64,000 nt of DNA from Geminicoccaceae bacterium (GTDB lineage Bacteria > Pseudomonadota > Alphaproteobacteria > Geminicoccales > Geminicoccaceae): NCBI GenBank assembly GCA_020638495.1, contig JACKIN010000001.1:558001-622000 (forward strand). Reading direction: 5' to 3'. The translations under genes were made by a program, and so were the position numbers. The number at the start of each line of letters is the position of its first letter. The stretch's first letter is position 1. The notes under the pieces were generated by a model. That model made no database searches. It saw only the letters and a list, made by a program, of their open reading frames with translations, and was not told the origin of the DNA. Shown in pieces: positions 15,456 through 22,960 of the stretch.

Positions 15456-15998
15456 ATGACCACGGACGAACGGGTGGTGCCGCTGTTCACGGCCGCGGCG
15501 ATCGCGGCGCGGATCGACCAGCTCGCGGCGTCGATCGCGGCGGAGGTGCCGAAGGACGTCACCGTGGTCGGCCTGCTCAAGGGCAGCTTCATGTTCGCCG
15601 CCGACCTGATCCGTGCTCTCGATCGGCACGGGCTCAGCCCCTATGTCGAGTTCCTGCAGGTCAGCTCCTACGGGCTCGAGCGGCAGAGCAGCGGGCGGGT
15701 CAAGGTGATCGGCGGCATGCCGGACACGGTGAGCGGCAAGGACGTGCTGCTGATCGACGACATTCAGGATACCGGCCGCACGCTGACCTTCACCGCCGAT
15801 CTTCTGCGCGAGAACGGTGCCGGGCGGATCTGGAGCGCGGCGCTGCTCGACAAGCCGTCGCGTCGGGTCGTGCCTTTCGAGGTGGACTTCATCGGCTTCG
15901 AGATCGAGGATGTCTTCGTCGTCGGCTACGGCATCGACTATGCGGAGCGCTACCGGCATCTGCCGTTCATCGGCCGGGTGGAGCGTGCCGGTGCCTGA
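15456..15998 (+). CDS. hpt: Hypoxanthine phosphoribosyltransferase
   Basis: This purine salvage enzyme makes IMP or GMP from hypoxanthine or guanine and PRPP. The 180 residues have the type I PRTase fold: VVGLLKGSFMFAADLIR (PPi loop), the flexible loop around VSSYG, and the PRPP loop VLLIDDIQDTGRTL (residues 97-110). The C-terminal FIGFEIEDVFVVGYGIDYAERYRHLPFIG is the base-binding part. The strong AGGAGGAGG site precedes ATG 15456. The gene sits between yidC and engB, and its stop overlaps the engB start by 8 bases. Confidence 0.93.
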   Translation: MTTDERVVPLFTAAAIAARIDQLAASIAAEVPKDVTVVGLLKGSFMFAADLIRALDRHGLSPYVEFLQVSSYGLERQSSGRVKVIGGMPDTVSGKDVLLIDDIQDTGRTLTFTADLLRENGAGRIWSAALLDKPSRRVVPFEVDFIGFEIEDVFVVGYGIDYAERYRHLPFIGRVERAGA

Positions 15999-16665
15999 GG
16001 CGCCTTTGGTCGAGGACGCGGCGGCGAGGGAGGCCCGGCTCGACGAGGTGGCGCGGCTGCTCTTCGCCCGGCCGCCGGCCTTCCTGCGCGGTGTCGTGGC
16101 GCTCGACCAGCTGCCCGAGGTGGCCGGACCCGAGGTCGCCATCGCCGGCCGCTCCAATGTCGGCAAGTCCAGCCTCATCAATGCGCTCACCGGCCGCTCC
16201 GATCTGGCCCGCACCTCCAACACCCCCGGGCGCACCCAGGAGCTCAACTATTTCGAGCTCGACGGTCGGCTCCGGCTCGTCGACCTGCCGGGCTACGGCT
16301 ATGCCAAGGCGCCGAAGGAGAAGGTGGCCGCCTGGACCGAGCTCGTCTTCGCCTTCCTGCGTGGCCGGGCCCCGCTTCGCCTCGTCGTCCTCTTGATCGA
16401 CGCCCGGCACGGGCTGAAGGCCAATGACGAGGAGGCCATGACCCTGCTCGGCAAGGCCGCGGTGCCGTTCGTCGTCGTGCTCACCAAGGGCGATCTGGTC
16501 GGCGCCGCCGAGCTCGCCGAGCGTCGGGCAACTATTCTCGCGGCCCTCGCGAAGAAGCCGGCGGCCTGGCCCGAGGTGCTGATCACCAGTGCCAGGAAGC
16601 GGGAAGGGCTCGACGCGCTCCGCCGCCTGCTCGCCGATTTGCTGCAGGACCCGGCCAGGGGCTGA
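15991..16665 (+). CDS. engB: Ribosome biogenesis GTP-binding protein EngB (YsxC/YihA)
   Basis: This GTPase is needed for 50S subunit maturation. It has 224 residues with G1 GRSNVGKS (53-60), the switch I threonine region TSNTPGRTQ, G3 DLPGYGYA (98-105), G4 TKGD and G5 ITSA. GTG 15991 follows GGTGGAG at good spacing; GTG 15985 is an alternative. It is translated from a start nested in the end of hpt. The yidC-engB-argB neighbourhood is common in alphaproteobacteria, although hpt between them is less usual. Confidence 0.93.
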   Translation: MPEAPLVEDAAAREARLDEVARLLFARPPAFLRGVVALDQLPEVAGPEVAIAGRSNVGKSSLINALTGRSDLARTSNTPGRTQELNYFELDGRLRLVDLPGYGYAKAPKEKVAAWTELVFAFLRGRAPLRLVVLLIDARHGLKANDEEAMTLLGKAAVPFVVVLTKGDLVGAAELAERRATILAALAKKPAAWPEVLITSARKREGLDALRRLLADLLQDPARG

Positions 16666-16706
16666 GCGCCCACCCGGCCGTCCCGGCCGAGGGCCGACGT
16701 GGCGTG

Positions 16707-16735
16707 CTGACCCCGGGCCGGGCGCCTGCTAGAAC
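16707..16735 (+). promoter_or_regulatory. Possible argB promoter
   Basis: CTGACC (16707-16712), 17 bases, TAGAAC (16730-16735), located 35 bases before the argB ATG. The match to consensus is partial. Confidence 0.35.
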
Positions 16736-16769
16736 CGGGCCGACAGCGTTCCCGAGGAAGCGAACCGCC

Positions 16770-17702
16770 ATGCCCGGCACGACCGACAAGACCGCCATCG
16801 CCAGCACGCTCATCGAGGCGCTGCCCTACATGCGGCGCCATGCCGGCGCCACCTTCGTCATCAAGTATGGCGGCCATGCCATGGGCGAGGAGCATCTGGC
16901 CCGCGACTTCGCCCGCGACGTGGTGCTGCTCAAGCAGGTCGGCATCAACCCGATCGTGGTGCATGGCGGGGGGCCGCAGATCAAGGCGATGCTGGACCGC
17001 CTCGCCATCAAGAGCGAGTTCGTCGACGGGCTCAGGGTGACGGATGCCGCCACGGTCGAGGTGGTCGAGATGGTCCTCGCCGGGCGGATCAACAAGGAGA
17101 TCGCGACGGCCATCCAGGCGGCCGGCGGCAAGGCCATCGGCATCTGCGGCAAGGATGCGCGGCTGATCACCGCCGAGCGGCTGAGCCGCAGGCGGCGCGA
17201 CCCGGGAAGCGCCATCGAGGAGGTCGTCGATCTCGGCTTCGTCGGCGAGCCGGTGGCCATCGACCGGACGATCCTCGATCTCTGCGCGCAATCCGAGATC
17301 ATTCCGGTGGTGGCCCCGATCGGCGCGGGGCCAGCGGGCGAGACCTACAACATCAATGCCGACACGGCGGCGGGTGCGATCGCCGGGGCCCTGGGTGCGC
17401 GCCGCCTCCTGATGCTCACGGACGTCAAGGGTGTGCTCGATGGCGACCGCAATCTCCTGCCGTGGCTGACACTCCATCAGGTGCGGGCGCTGATTGCCGA
17501 CGGCACGATCTCTGGCGGCATGATTCCCAAGGTCGAGACCTGCATGCATGCAGTCGAGGCGGGCGTAGGTGCCGCCACCATTCTCGACGGCAGGGTGTCG
17601 CACGCGCTCCTGCTCGAGCTTTTCACCGAGCACGGCATCGGCACCCAGATCCGCCGCGAGCCGCCCAGGGGTGCCGTGGGCGCCGATCCGGGGAACGGGT
17701 GA
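16770..17702 (+). CDS. argB: Acetylglutamate kinase
   Basis: ArgB phosphorylates N-acetylglutamate in the second step of arginine synthesis and is the usual arginine-feedback point. The 310-residue amino-acid-kinase-family protein has KYGGHAM, VVHGGGPQI, the NAG-binding segment around AGRINKEI, YNINADTAAGAIAGAL, MLTDVKGVLD and SGGMIPKVE. The N-terminal extension (MPGTTDKTAIASTLIEALPYM) is typical of arginine-sensitive forms that assemble as hexamers. GAGGAAG lies upstream of ATG 16770. A small membrane protein gene follows after 10 bases. Confidence 0.96.
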   Translation: MPGTTDKTAIASTLIEALPYMRRHAGATFVIKYGGHAMGEEHLARDFARDVVLLKQVGINPIVVHGGGPQIKAMLDRLAIKSEFVDGLRVTDAATVEVVEMVLAGRINKEIATAIQAAGGKAIGICGKDARLITAERLSRRRRDPGSAIEEVVDLGFVGEPVAIDRTILDLCAQSEIIPVVAPIGAGPAGETYNINADTAAGAIAGALGARRLLMLTDVKGVLDGDRNLLPWLTLHQVRALIADGTISGGMIPKVETCMHAVEAGVGAATILDGRVSHALLLELFTEHGIGTQIRREPPRGAVGADPGNG

Positions 17703-17712
17703 CGGGAGGCTG

Positions 17713-18129
17713 ATGGTCGCTTTTCTGACGCTCCTGCTCACCGGCATGCTGCTCGGCTTCATGCTGACCTCGGCGTTCGTCCTGCCGCACCTCGCGATGC
17801 GCTATCTGGCGCCGGCCACGGCTGGACCTTTCGTGCGCGAGATCCAGCCGACCTGCCAGCGCGGCGCCGCGGCAGGAGCGCTGGTCGCCGGGCTGCTGGT
17901 CATCGGCCAGCTCGCCGGCGTGCTGCTGGTGATGGTCGGTGCCACCCTGCTCATCCAGCTCTTCTGGCTCGGCCCCGCCATCGAGCGTTACGGCCGCCGC
18001 GGCCTCGCCGGCGAGCGATCGGCCATGGCGACCGCGATCCACCTGCATCGGGCCAATCTCGCGATCGGGCTCTTCCAGTTCCTGACCGGCGTCATCGCCT
18101 TCGCGCTCATCCTGCGGGAAGCCGGCTGA
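17713..18129 (+). CDS. Small four-helix membrane protein, DUF4149-like
   Basis: This 138-residue hydrophobic protein has four predicted membrane helices (about 4-24, 50-70, 72-92 and 113-134). The layout and the buried polar motif AIHLHRANLAIGLFQF recall the DUF4149/TMEM205-like group. No enzymatic motif is visible. Its ATG lies 10 bases after the argB stop, with GGGAGG upstream, so it is probably co-transcribed with argB. I cannot assign a function. Confidence 0.7.
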   Translation: MVAFLTLLLTGMLLGFMLTSAFVLPHLAMRYLAPATAGPFVREIQPTCQRGAAAGALVAGLLVIGQLAGVLLVMVGATLLIQLFWLGPAIERYGRRGLAGERSAMATAIHLHRANLAIGLFQFLTGVIAFALILREAG

Positions 18130-18164
18130 GCGTCGGTCCGGCGGGAGTCGGCCCCGCTCAGCCG
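18123..18164. terminator. Inverted repeat between convergent genes, probable bidirectional terminator
   Basis: CGGCTGAGCG (18123-18132) and CGCTCAGCCG (18155-18164) are perfect 10-bp arms around a 22-base loop. Each arm carries the stop codon of one of the two converging genes. There is no T-run. Confidence 0.45.
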
Positions 18165-18808
18165 ACCTCCTCGTGCTCGATGACCTCGGCCTCGGCCCTT
18201 GCCGCTGTGGCCCATTCCTGCATGGCGGCGCATTCCAGCACGGTCCGCTGCCATTGGGCGAGGGCGTCCGGCAGGTCGATGCCGTAGGTGCGAAAGCGTG
18301 AGGCGACGGGCGCGAACATGGCATCCGCCGCAGAGAAGGCGCCGAGGAGCCAGGGGCCGGCGGCGCCGTGCGCTTCACGGGCGCTGGACCAGATGGCCTT
18401 GATGCGGGCGATGTCGGCATCGGCGGCCGGGCTGGTGCGGACCTTGCGGCCCGCCGCACGGACATTCATCGGCAGCTCGTTGCGGAGTGCGGTGAAGCCA
18501 CCGTGCATCTCGGCCGAGATCGAGCGGGCCATGGCGCGGGTGGCGGGCTCGGTGGGCCAGACAGCGTTGTTGGCATCGGCCACGTGCTCGATGATGGCGA
18601 GTGATTCCCATACGCCGAGCTCGTCCTCGATCAGCACGGGCACCCGGCCGGCCGGGGAGCGGGCCAGGATGCGGGCTTTGGTGTCGGGCTGGTCGAGGGC
18701 GATCCGCTCCTCGGTGAAGGGCAGGCCGAGCTGGCGAAGCAGGAGCCAGGGGCGGAGCGACCAGGAGGAGTAGTTCCTGTTGCCGATGACGAGCAGCCTC
18801 TCGGGCAT
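18158..18808 (-). CDS. Glutathione S-transferase family protein
   Basis: This is a cytosolic GST-fold protein of 216 residues. The N-terminal thioredoxin-like half has NRNYSSWSLRPWLLLRQLGLPFTEERI, a Ser-rich active-site start seen in the bacterial YSSWSLR group, then the cis-Pro/SNAIL region GRVPVLIEDELGVWESLAIIEHV. An all-helical C-terminal half follows, with FSAADAMFAPVASRFRTYG. The specific electrophile is unknown. ATG 18808 is chosen because the family begins at LLVIGNRNYSSW; an ATG 30 bases upstream is possible. Confidence 0.88.
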   Translation of the reverse strand: MPERLLVIGNRNYSSWSLRPWLLLRQLGLPFTEERIALDQPDTKARILARSPAGRVPVLIEDELGVWESLAIIEHVADANNAVWPTEPATRAMARSISAEMHGGFTALRNELPMNVRAAGRKVRTSPAADADIARIKAIWSSAREAHGAAGPWLLGAFSAADAMFAPVASRFRTYGIDLPDALAQWQRTVLECAAMQEWATAARAEAEVIEHEEVG

Positions 18809-19016
18809 GGCGGACGGTCCCGGTTGTTGGACGGCCATCGAGCCCAGCGATGCCGGGTTTGGCAAACGCTCTTTCGTTATCGGGCGCAACAGCGATGCTT
18901 ATCGCCCCGGACTTCTCACGAGCGGCCCACGCGTTCGTTACGAGACGCGATTTGCCGTTCCCGCATTCGGCCGCCTAGGTTCCGGCATCGGACCAGCAGC
19001 GAAGGGGGATGTGATC

Positions 19017-19559
19017 ATGTTCCGCAGGAGTGCGCTCGCCACGGTCGTCCTTCTGGCCAGCGCCAGCATGGCCATGGCCGGGCCCCAATACGTGGACGAG
19101 ACCGGCTATGCGTTGAGCGGCTACGATCCCGTCGCCTACTTCACGCTGGAGCAGCCGCCGCTCGGCGAGGCCCAGCCGCATGCCGTGCCCGGGCGCGCCG
19201 ACATCACGGCCGACTGGAACGGTGCTACCTGGGCCTTTGCCACGGCCGAGAACCGGGACAAGTTCCTTGCCGACCCCGAAGCCTACGCGCCGGCCTATGA
19301 CGGGCACTGCGCCTATGGCGTGGCGAAAGGTGGCAAGGTGCCGGCCAATCCGAACCTCTGGCGCATCGTCGAGGGCCAGCTCTACGTAAACATCACGCCC
19401 ACGGTGCAGGGCTTCTGGACGGCCGATGTGGACGGCAACATCGAGGCCGCCGAAACCAACTGGCCAGGGATCGAGGGCGATGCCGCCTCGGGCAAGTCCT
19501 GGACCAGCATGGACGACAACGCCGGCACCTACGAGACGCTCGCCCCGATCGGCGGGTGA
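19017..19559 (+). CDS. Exported YHS-domain protein at the head of the bufferin locus
   Basis: This 180-residue secreted or periplasmic protein starts with a signal peptide (MFRRSALATVVLLASASMAMA). It belongs to the YHS family often annotated YHS domain-containing (seleno)protein. The core is LSGYDPVAYFTLEQPPLGEA, ATWAFATAENRDKFLADPEAYAPAYDGHCAYGVAKG and NLWRIVEGQLYVN. The position that is selenocysteine in some relatives is Cys here (GHCAYG). YHS domains are linked to metal, particularly copper, handling. It lies 25 bases ahead of bufA and is probably in the same transcript, fitting a copper-response role; this is inference. Confidence 0.85.
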   Translation: MFRRSALATVVLLASASMAMAGPQYVDETGYALSGYDPVAYFTLEQPPLGEAQPHAVPGRADITADWNGATWAFATAENRDKFLADPEAYAPAYDGHCAYGVAKGGKVPANPNLWRIVEGQLYVNITPTVQGFWTADVDGNIEAAETNWPGIEGDAASGKSWTSMDDNAGTYETLAPIGG

Positions 19560-19584
19560 TCGGGAACGCCAAGGAGTATTGCAG

Positions 19585-19911
19585 ATGAACGACAGCACCA
19601 GGACTTCAACCGCCATGCTGGCCGGCGCCCTCGCGGCGGCAATCGCCGGGGCGGGCGGCTTCGCCAGCCCGGCGCACGCGGCGAACGAGAAGTGTTACGG
19701 CATTTCGCTGGCCGGGCAGAACGACTGCGCCGCCGGTCCGGGCACGACCTGTGCCGGAACGTCGACGGTCGACTACCAGGGCAATGCCTGGAAGCTGGTG
19801 CCGGAGGGCACCTGCCAGCTCTACGGCACGTCGACGGAAGAGGCCAAGTACGAGCTGCCGGGCGACCGCGAGGGTTCTCTCGAGCCGCTGGCCCGCGACG
19901 TTCCGGCCTGA
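19585..19911 (+). CDS. bufA1: DUF2282 bufferin precursor (four-cysteine RiPP prepeptide)
   Basis: This is a ribosomal precursor of the bufferin class, exported peptides whose cysteines are modified by an MNIO enzyme and which bind copper in Caulobacter. It has 108 residues with a signal peptide ending near PAHA/AN (about 32). The mature part has the DUF2282 signature EKCYGISLAGQNDC, TTCAGTS, WKLVPEGTC, with cysteines at 37, 48, 56 and 77. Unlike short members, it carries a charged C-terminal tail of about 30 residues. ATG 19585 has AAGGAG upstream. It is immediately followed by the MNIO, DUF2063 and DoxX genes. Confidence 0.88.
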   Translation: MNDSTRTSTAMLAGALAAAIAGAGGFASPAHAANEKCYGISLAGQNDCAAGPGTTCAGTSTVDYQGNAWKLVPEGTCQLYGTSTEEAKYELPGDREGSLEPLARDVPA

Positions 19912-19975
19912 ACGGGATCGGACCTGCAGCGGGCGCGGTGCTTCGGCACCGCCCCGCTCGGGTCCATGTGCTGTG

Positions 19976-20818
19976 ATGATTGCCGCAACCATTCCAAGGG
20001 CTTCCGGCCTCGGCCTGAAGTCCCGACATTGTGCCGAGATCCTGGCGAGCCGGCCCCGGGTCGGCTGGTTCGAGGTGCATCCCGAGAACTACATGGGCGC
20101 CGGTGGACCGCCGCATCGCCGGCTCGCTGCCATCCGCCGGGACTATCCCCTGTCGCTGCACGGTGTCGGCCTCTCGATCGGCGGCGAGGGGCCGCTGGAC
20201 GCGGCGCATCTGGCGCGTCTTCGGACGCTGGTGGAGCGCTACGAGCCGGGGCTGGTCTCCGAGCATCTGGCCTGGTCGTCGCACGAGGGCGTCTATTTCA
20301 ACGACCTCCTGCCCTTGCCCTACACGGATGGAACGCTGGCACGGGTGGTCGAGCATGTCGACCGTCTGCAGGAAGGGCTCGGCCGACCGATTCTCCTCGA
20401 GAACCCGTCCTCCTATCTCACCTTCGAGGAGAGCACGCTGGCGGAGCCTGCATTTCTCGGCGAGATCGCCCGGCGGAGCGGCTGCGGCCTCCTGCTCGAC
20501 CTCAACAATGTCTTTGTTTCATCCCAGAATCTGGGGTTTACACCCGAATCCTACATCGATTCCTTCCCCCTCGACGAGGTCGGCGAGATCCATCTGGGCG
20601 GGCATGCCACAGAGCCGGATGGGCTGCTCGTCGACGCCCATGACCGGGCCGTGGCGGATCCGGTCTGGGCGCTTCTGGCGCTCGTGCTGCAACGGACCGG
20701 CGTTTTGCCGGTGCTGGTCGAATGGGACAACGACGTGCCGGCGTGGCCGGTGCTGCACCGGGAGGCGGTGCTGGCCCAGCGACTCCTCGACAATTGTCGT
20801 CATGCCCGCGCAGGCTGA
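19976..20818 (+). CDS. bufB1: DUF692 multinuclear iron oxidase (MNIO), bufferin-modifying enzyme
   Basis: This is a TIM-barrel iron enzyme of the MbnB/DUF692 family that oxidises cysteines of the precursor peptide, in bufferins giving thiooxazole-type groups. The 280 residues show the family's metal-ligand and core motifs: WFEVHPENYM, LHGVGLSIGG, VSEHLAWS, LLENPSSYLTF, LLDLNNVFVSSQNLGF, EIHLGGHA and VEWDNDVP. ATG 19976 lies 64 bases after bufA (GTG 19973 is possible). It overlaps the DUF2063 gene by 17 bases, as expected for an enzyme that works as a complex with that partner. Confidence 0.93.
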   Translation: MIAATIPRASGLGLKSRHCAEILASRPRVGWFEVHPENYMGAGGPPHRRLAAIRRDYPLSLHGVGLSIGGEGPLDAAHLARLRTLVERYEPGLVSEHLAWSSHEGVYFNDLLPLPYTDGTLARVVEHVDRLQEGLGRPILLENPSSYLTFEESTLAEPAFLGEIARRSGCGLLLDLNNVFVSSQNLGFTPESYIDSFPLDEVGEIHLGGHATEPDGLLVDAHDRAVADPVWALLALVLQRTGVLPVLVEWDNDVPAWPVLHREAVLAQRLLDNCRHARAG

Positions 20819-21560
20819 GCTGGCCGGCGCACTCCTCGCCGCCGACCGGCCGGCGCCGGCGGGTCTGCTTCCGGCCGGACGGTTCGCTGTCCATCGCAAC
20901 AACGTGGTGGCCGGCCTGGTCGAGGCGCTCGGTGCCGCCTATCCGGCGGTGAGGAGCCTCGTCGGCGAGAGGTTCTTCAGGGCGGCCGCCACCGATTTCG
21001 TGCGGCGGGAGCCGCCGCGCTCGCCTGTGCTGATCGACTACGGCGGCGGCTTTGCGGGCTTTCTGGGGAGTTTCCGACCGGCGGCAGGGCTTCCTTACCT
21101 GGCACCCGTGGCACGGCTCGAGCGGGCCTGGCTTTTGGCCTATCACGCAGCCGAGGCGGCGCCCCTGCCGATCGCGGCGCTGGCACAGATGCCGGAGGCG
21201 GTGCTCGGGCGTTGCCGGCTCGTGCCGCACCCGAGCCTGCGGCTCGTCGTCTCGTCCTTTCCGGTCGTCGCCCTCTGGGCCGCCAACACCGGTCGCGGGC
21301 CGCACGAGGCGGTCGATCTCGACCGGGCCGAGACGGCGCTGGTGGTGCGGCCCGAGGAGCTTGTCGTGGTGGAGTCGCTGACACCGGGCATGGCGGCGTT
21401 CGTTGCGACCCTGGCCGATGACCAGCCGCTCGGAGCGGCCGCCGAGGCGGCGATGCGGGCCGATTCCGGGTTCGAGCTCGGGCCGGCACTCGGCCGGCTC
21501 TTTGCCCTGGGTGCCGTCGTCGGGCTGCGCCAATCCTCTTTTGAAGGAGACTCTCGATGA
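20802..21560 (+). CDS. bufC1: DUF2063 (HvfC/BufC) precursor-recognition partner of the MNIO
   Basis: This 252-residue cytosolic protein has the N-terminal DUF2063 putative DNA-binding-like domain (LPAGRFAVHRNNVVAGLVEALGAAYPAVRSLVGERFFRAAATDFV) and a C-terminal domain of mixed content (LARLERAWLLAYHAAEA, LVVSSFPVVALWAAN). In MNIO systems this protein binds the precursor's leader and presents it to the DUF692 enzyme. It overlaps bufB by 17 bases and shares ATGA with the downstream DoxX gene, so the four are translationally linked. Confidence 0.88.
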   Translation: MPAQAELAGALLAADRPAPAGLLPAGRFAVHRNNVVAGLVEALGAAYPAVRSLVGERFFRAAATDFVRREPPRSPVLIDYGGGFAGFLGSFRPAAGLPYLAPVARLERAWLLAYHAAEAAPLPIAALAQMPEAVLGRCRLVPHPSLRLVVSSFPVVALWAANTGRGPHEAVDLDRAETALVVRPEELVVVESLTPGMAAFVATLADDQPLGAAAEAAMRADSGFELGPALGRLFALGAVVGLRQSSFEGDSR

Positions 21561-22150
21561 TCGACGAGGTGGTCGAGCTGCACCAGCGCTTCTTCCGCGG
21601 CCTGGAGCGGCTGCTCGATGGTTGGTTCCTCGGGCTTTTCGCCCGCTTCGTCTTCGCCGGGGTGCTCCTGGTCTATTTCCTGAGCTCGGCCATGACCAAG
21701 ATCGGGGCAGGTTTCTTCGGCTTCTTGCAGCTTACACCGGGCGCCTACATCCAGATCGTGCCGGGGGCGATGGAGGCGGCGGGCTACGATCCGTCGGCCG
21801 TGGCCTTCTGGCCATACGGGCTCATCGTCCATCTCGGCACCTATGCGGAGTTCGTCCTGCCGGTGCTGGTCGTGCTCGGCCTCTTCACCCGGCTCGCAGC
21901 ACTCGGCATGATCGGCTTCGTCGTTGTCCAGAGCTATGTGGACATTGCCTTCCACGGCGCCGACGAGGCGACCATCGGCGCCCTCTTCGACCGTGTCTCG
22001 GGCTCGGTGATCGTCGACCAGCGCACGCTCTGGTTGATGCCGCTGGTCTATCTCATGGTGAAGGGGGCCGGGGTCCTGTCGCTCGACGGGCTGCTGGCGC
22101 GGTTCTTCGATGAGCCTTTGCTCGGGGAGCCTTATGCCGAGTGGGGCTGA
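21557..22150 (+). CDS. bufD1: DoxX-family membrane protein of the bufferin operon
   Basis: This 197-residue inner-membrane protein has four predicted helices (about 27-49, 82-102, 108-130 and 150-172) and the DoxX layout: FARFVFAGVLLVYFLSSAMTKI, LGTYAEFVLPVLVVLGLFTRLAALGM. DoxX proteins commonly close bufferin operons; their role is not settled. An electron-supply or quinone-linked function has been suggested for the wider family. Its ATG overlaps the bufC stop. It is the last gene of the operon and converges on an SDR gene 10 bases away. Confidence 0.82.
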   Translation: MIDEVVELHQRFFRGLERLLDGWFLGLFARFVFAGVLLVYFLSSAMTKIGAGFFGFLQLTPGAYIQIVPGAMEAAGYDPSAVAFWPYGLIVHLGTYAEFVLPVLVVLGLFTRLAALGMIGFVVVQSYVDIAFHGADEATIGALFDRVSGSVIVDQRTLWLMPLVYLMVKGAGVLSLDGLLARFFDEPLLGEPYAEWG

Positions 22151-22159
22151 GCGCGGCGG

Positions 22160-22903
22160 TCAATAGGGCAGGCGCTCGCCATCATAGGCGAAGATGCCGC
22201 CCGAGTCCTCCGGTGTGAGCGCGTCGAGCGTGGCGAGGAGGCGGCTCGCGGCATGCTCGGGCGTGAAGAGCCGGCCCGCGGGAACGCCGCCCTGGAAAGG
22301 GGCGGAGAGGTCGCTGGCAACCGTGCCGGGATGCAGGCCGACGATGATGCTCTGGTCGTTGCGGCGGGCCTGCTCGATGGCGAAGTTCCTGATCAGCATG
22401 TTGAGGGCGGCCTTGGACGCCCGGTAGCTGTGCCAGCCGCCGAGTGCGTTGTCGCCGATCGAGCCCACGCGGGCGGAGAGGGCGGCCAGGATGCAGCGTC
22501 CCTCGCGCGGCAGCAGCGGCAGGAAATGCTTGGCGACGAGCGCCGGGCCGATGGTGTTGAGCGCCAGGACCCGGGCCATGGCGGCGGGGTCGAGCTGGCG
22601 ATAGGATTTCTCCGGGCTGATGCCCTGGCCGTGCAGGATGCCGGTGGCGACGACGACGAGGTCGAGGCCGCCGAGCCGGTCGTTCGCGCTGGCGGCCGCC
22701 GCCTCGATGCTCGCCTCGTCCTCGAGGTCGAGGCGAAGCGCCTGGATGCGCTCGTCCTCAGGCACCGCACCTTGCCGCGAGGTGGCGAGGACAGCCCGCA
22801 CCGCGGGGTCGGCCACGAGGTTCTCGGTGAAGGCGCGGCCGATGCCGCCGGAGGCGCCGATCACGGCGGCGCGGATTGGCTCGTGGAAGCTCAGTAGACC
22901 CAA
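22160..22903 (-). CDS. Short-chain dehydrogenase/reductase (C-factor-like)
   Basis: This 247-residue classical SDR has a Rossmann start IGASGGIGRAFTENL (TGxxxGxG type with Ile-Gly-Ala), DLED, VVATGILHG, the catalytic serine region LAALSARVGSIGDN, and YRASK with the catalytic Tyr and Lys. The tail LHPGTVASDLSAPFQGG resembles cell-cell signalling C-factor-type SDRs, whose substrates are mostly unknown. It is a single gene on the minus strand between the bufferin operon and the cytochromes. Confidence 0.88.
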   Translation of the reverse strand: MGLLSFHEPIRAAVIGASGGIGRAFTENLVADPAVRAVLATSRQGAVPEDERIQALRLDLEDEASIEAAAASANDRLGGLDLVVVATGILHGQGISPEKSYRQLDPAAMARVLALNTIGPALVAKHFLPLLPREGRCILAALSARVGSIGDNALGGWHSYRASKAALNMLIRNFAIEQARRNDQSIIVGLHPGTVASDLSAPFQGGVPAGRLFTPEHAASRLLATLDALTPEDSGGIFAYDGERLPY

Positions 22904-22960
22904 GGGAATGCCTTTCGGAGGTTCTCTCCTCGATACGTCCGAAAGGGCCGAATGGTTCGC

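Noticed and set aside
18809..19016. Possible ECF sigma factor (SigF-like) promoter ahead of the YHS-bufferin operon
   Set aside because: GTTACGAG-like strings occur, but no convincing -35/-10 pair at the right spacing could be found by eye.
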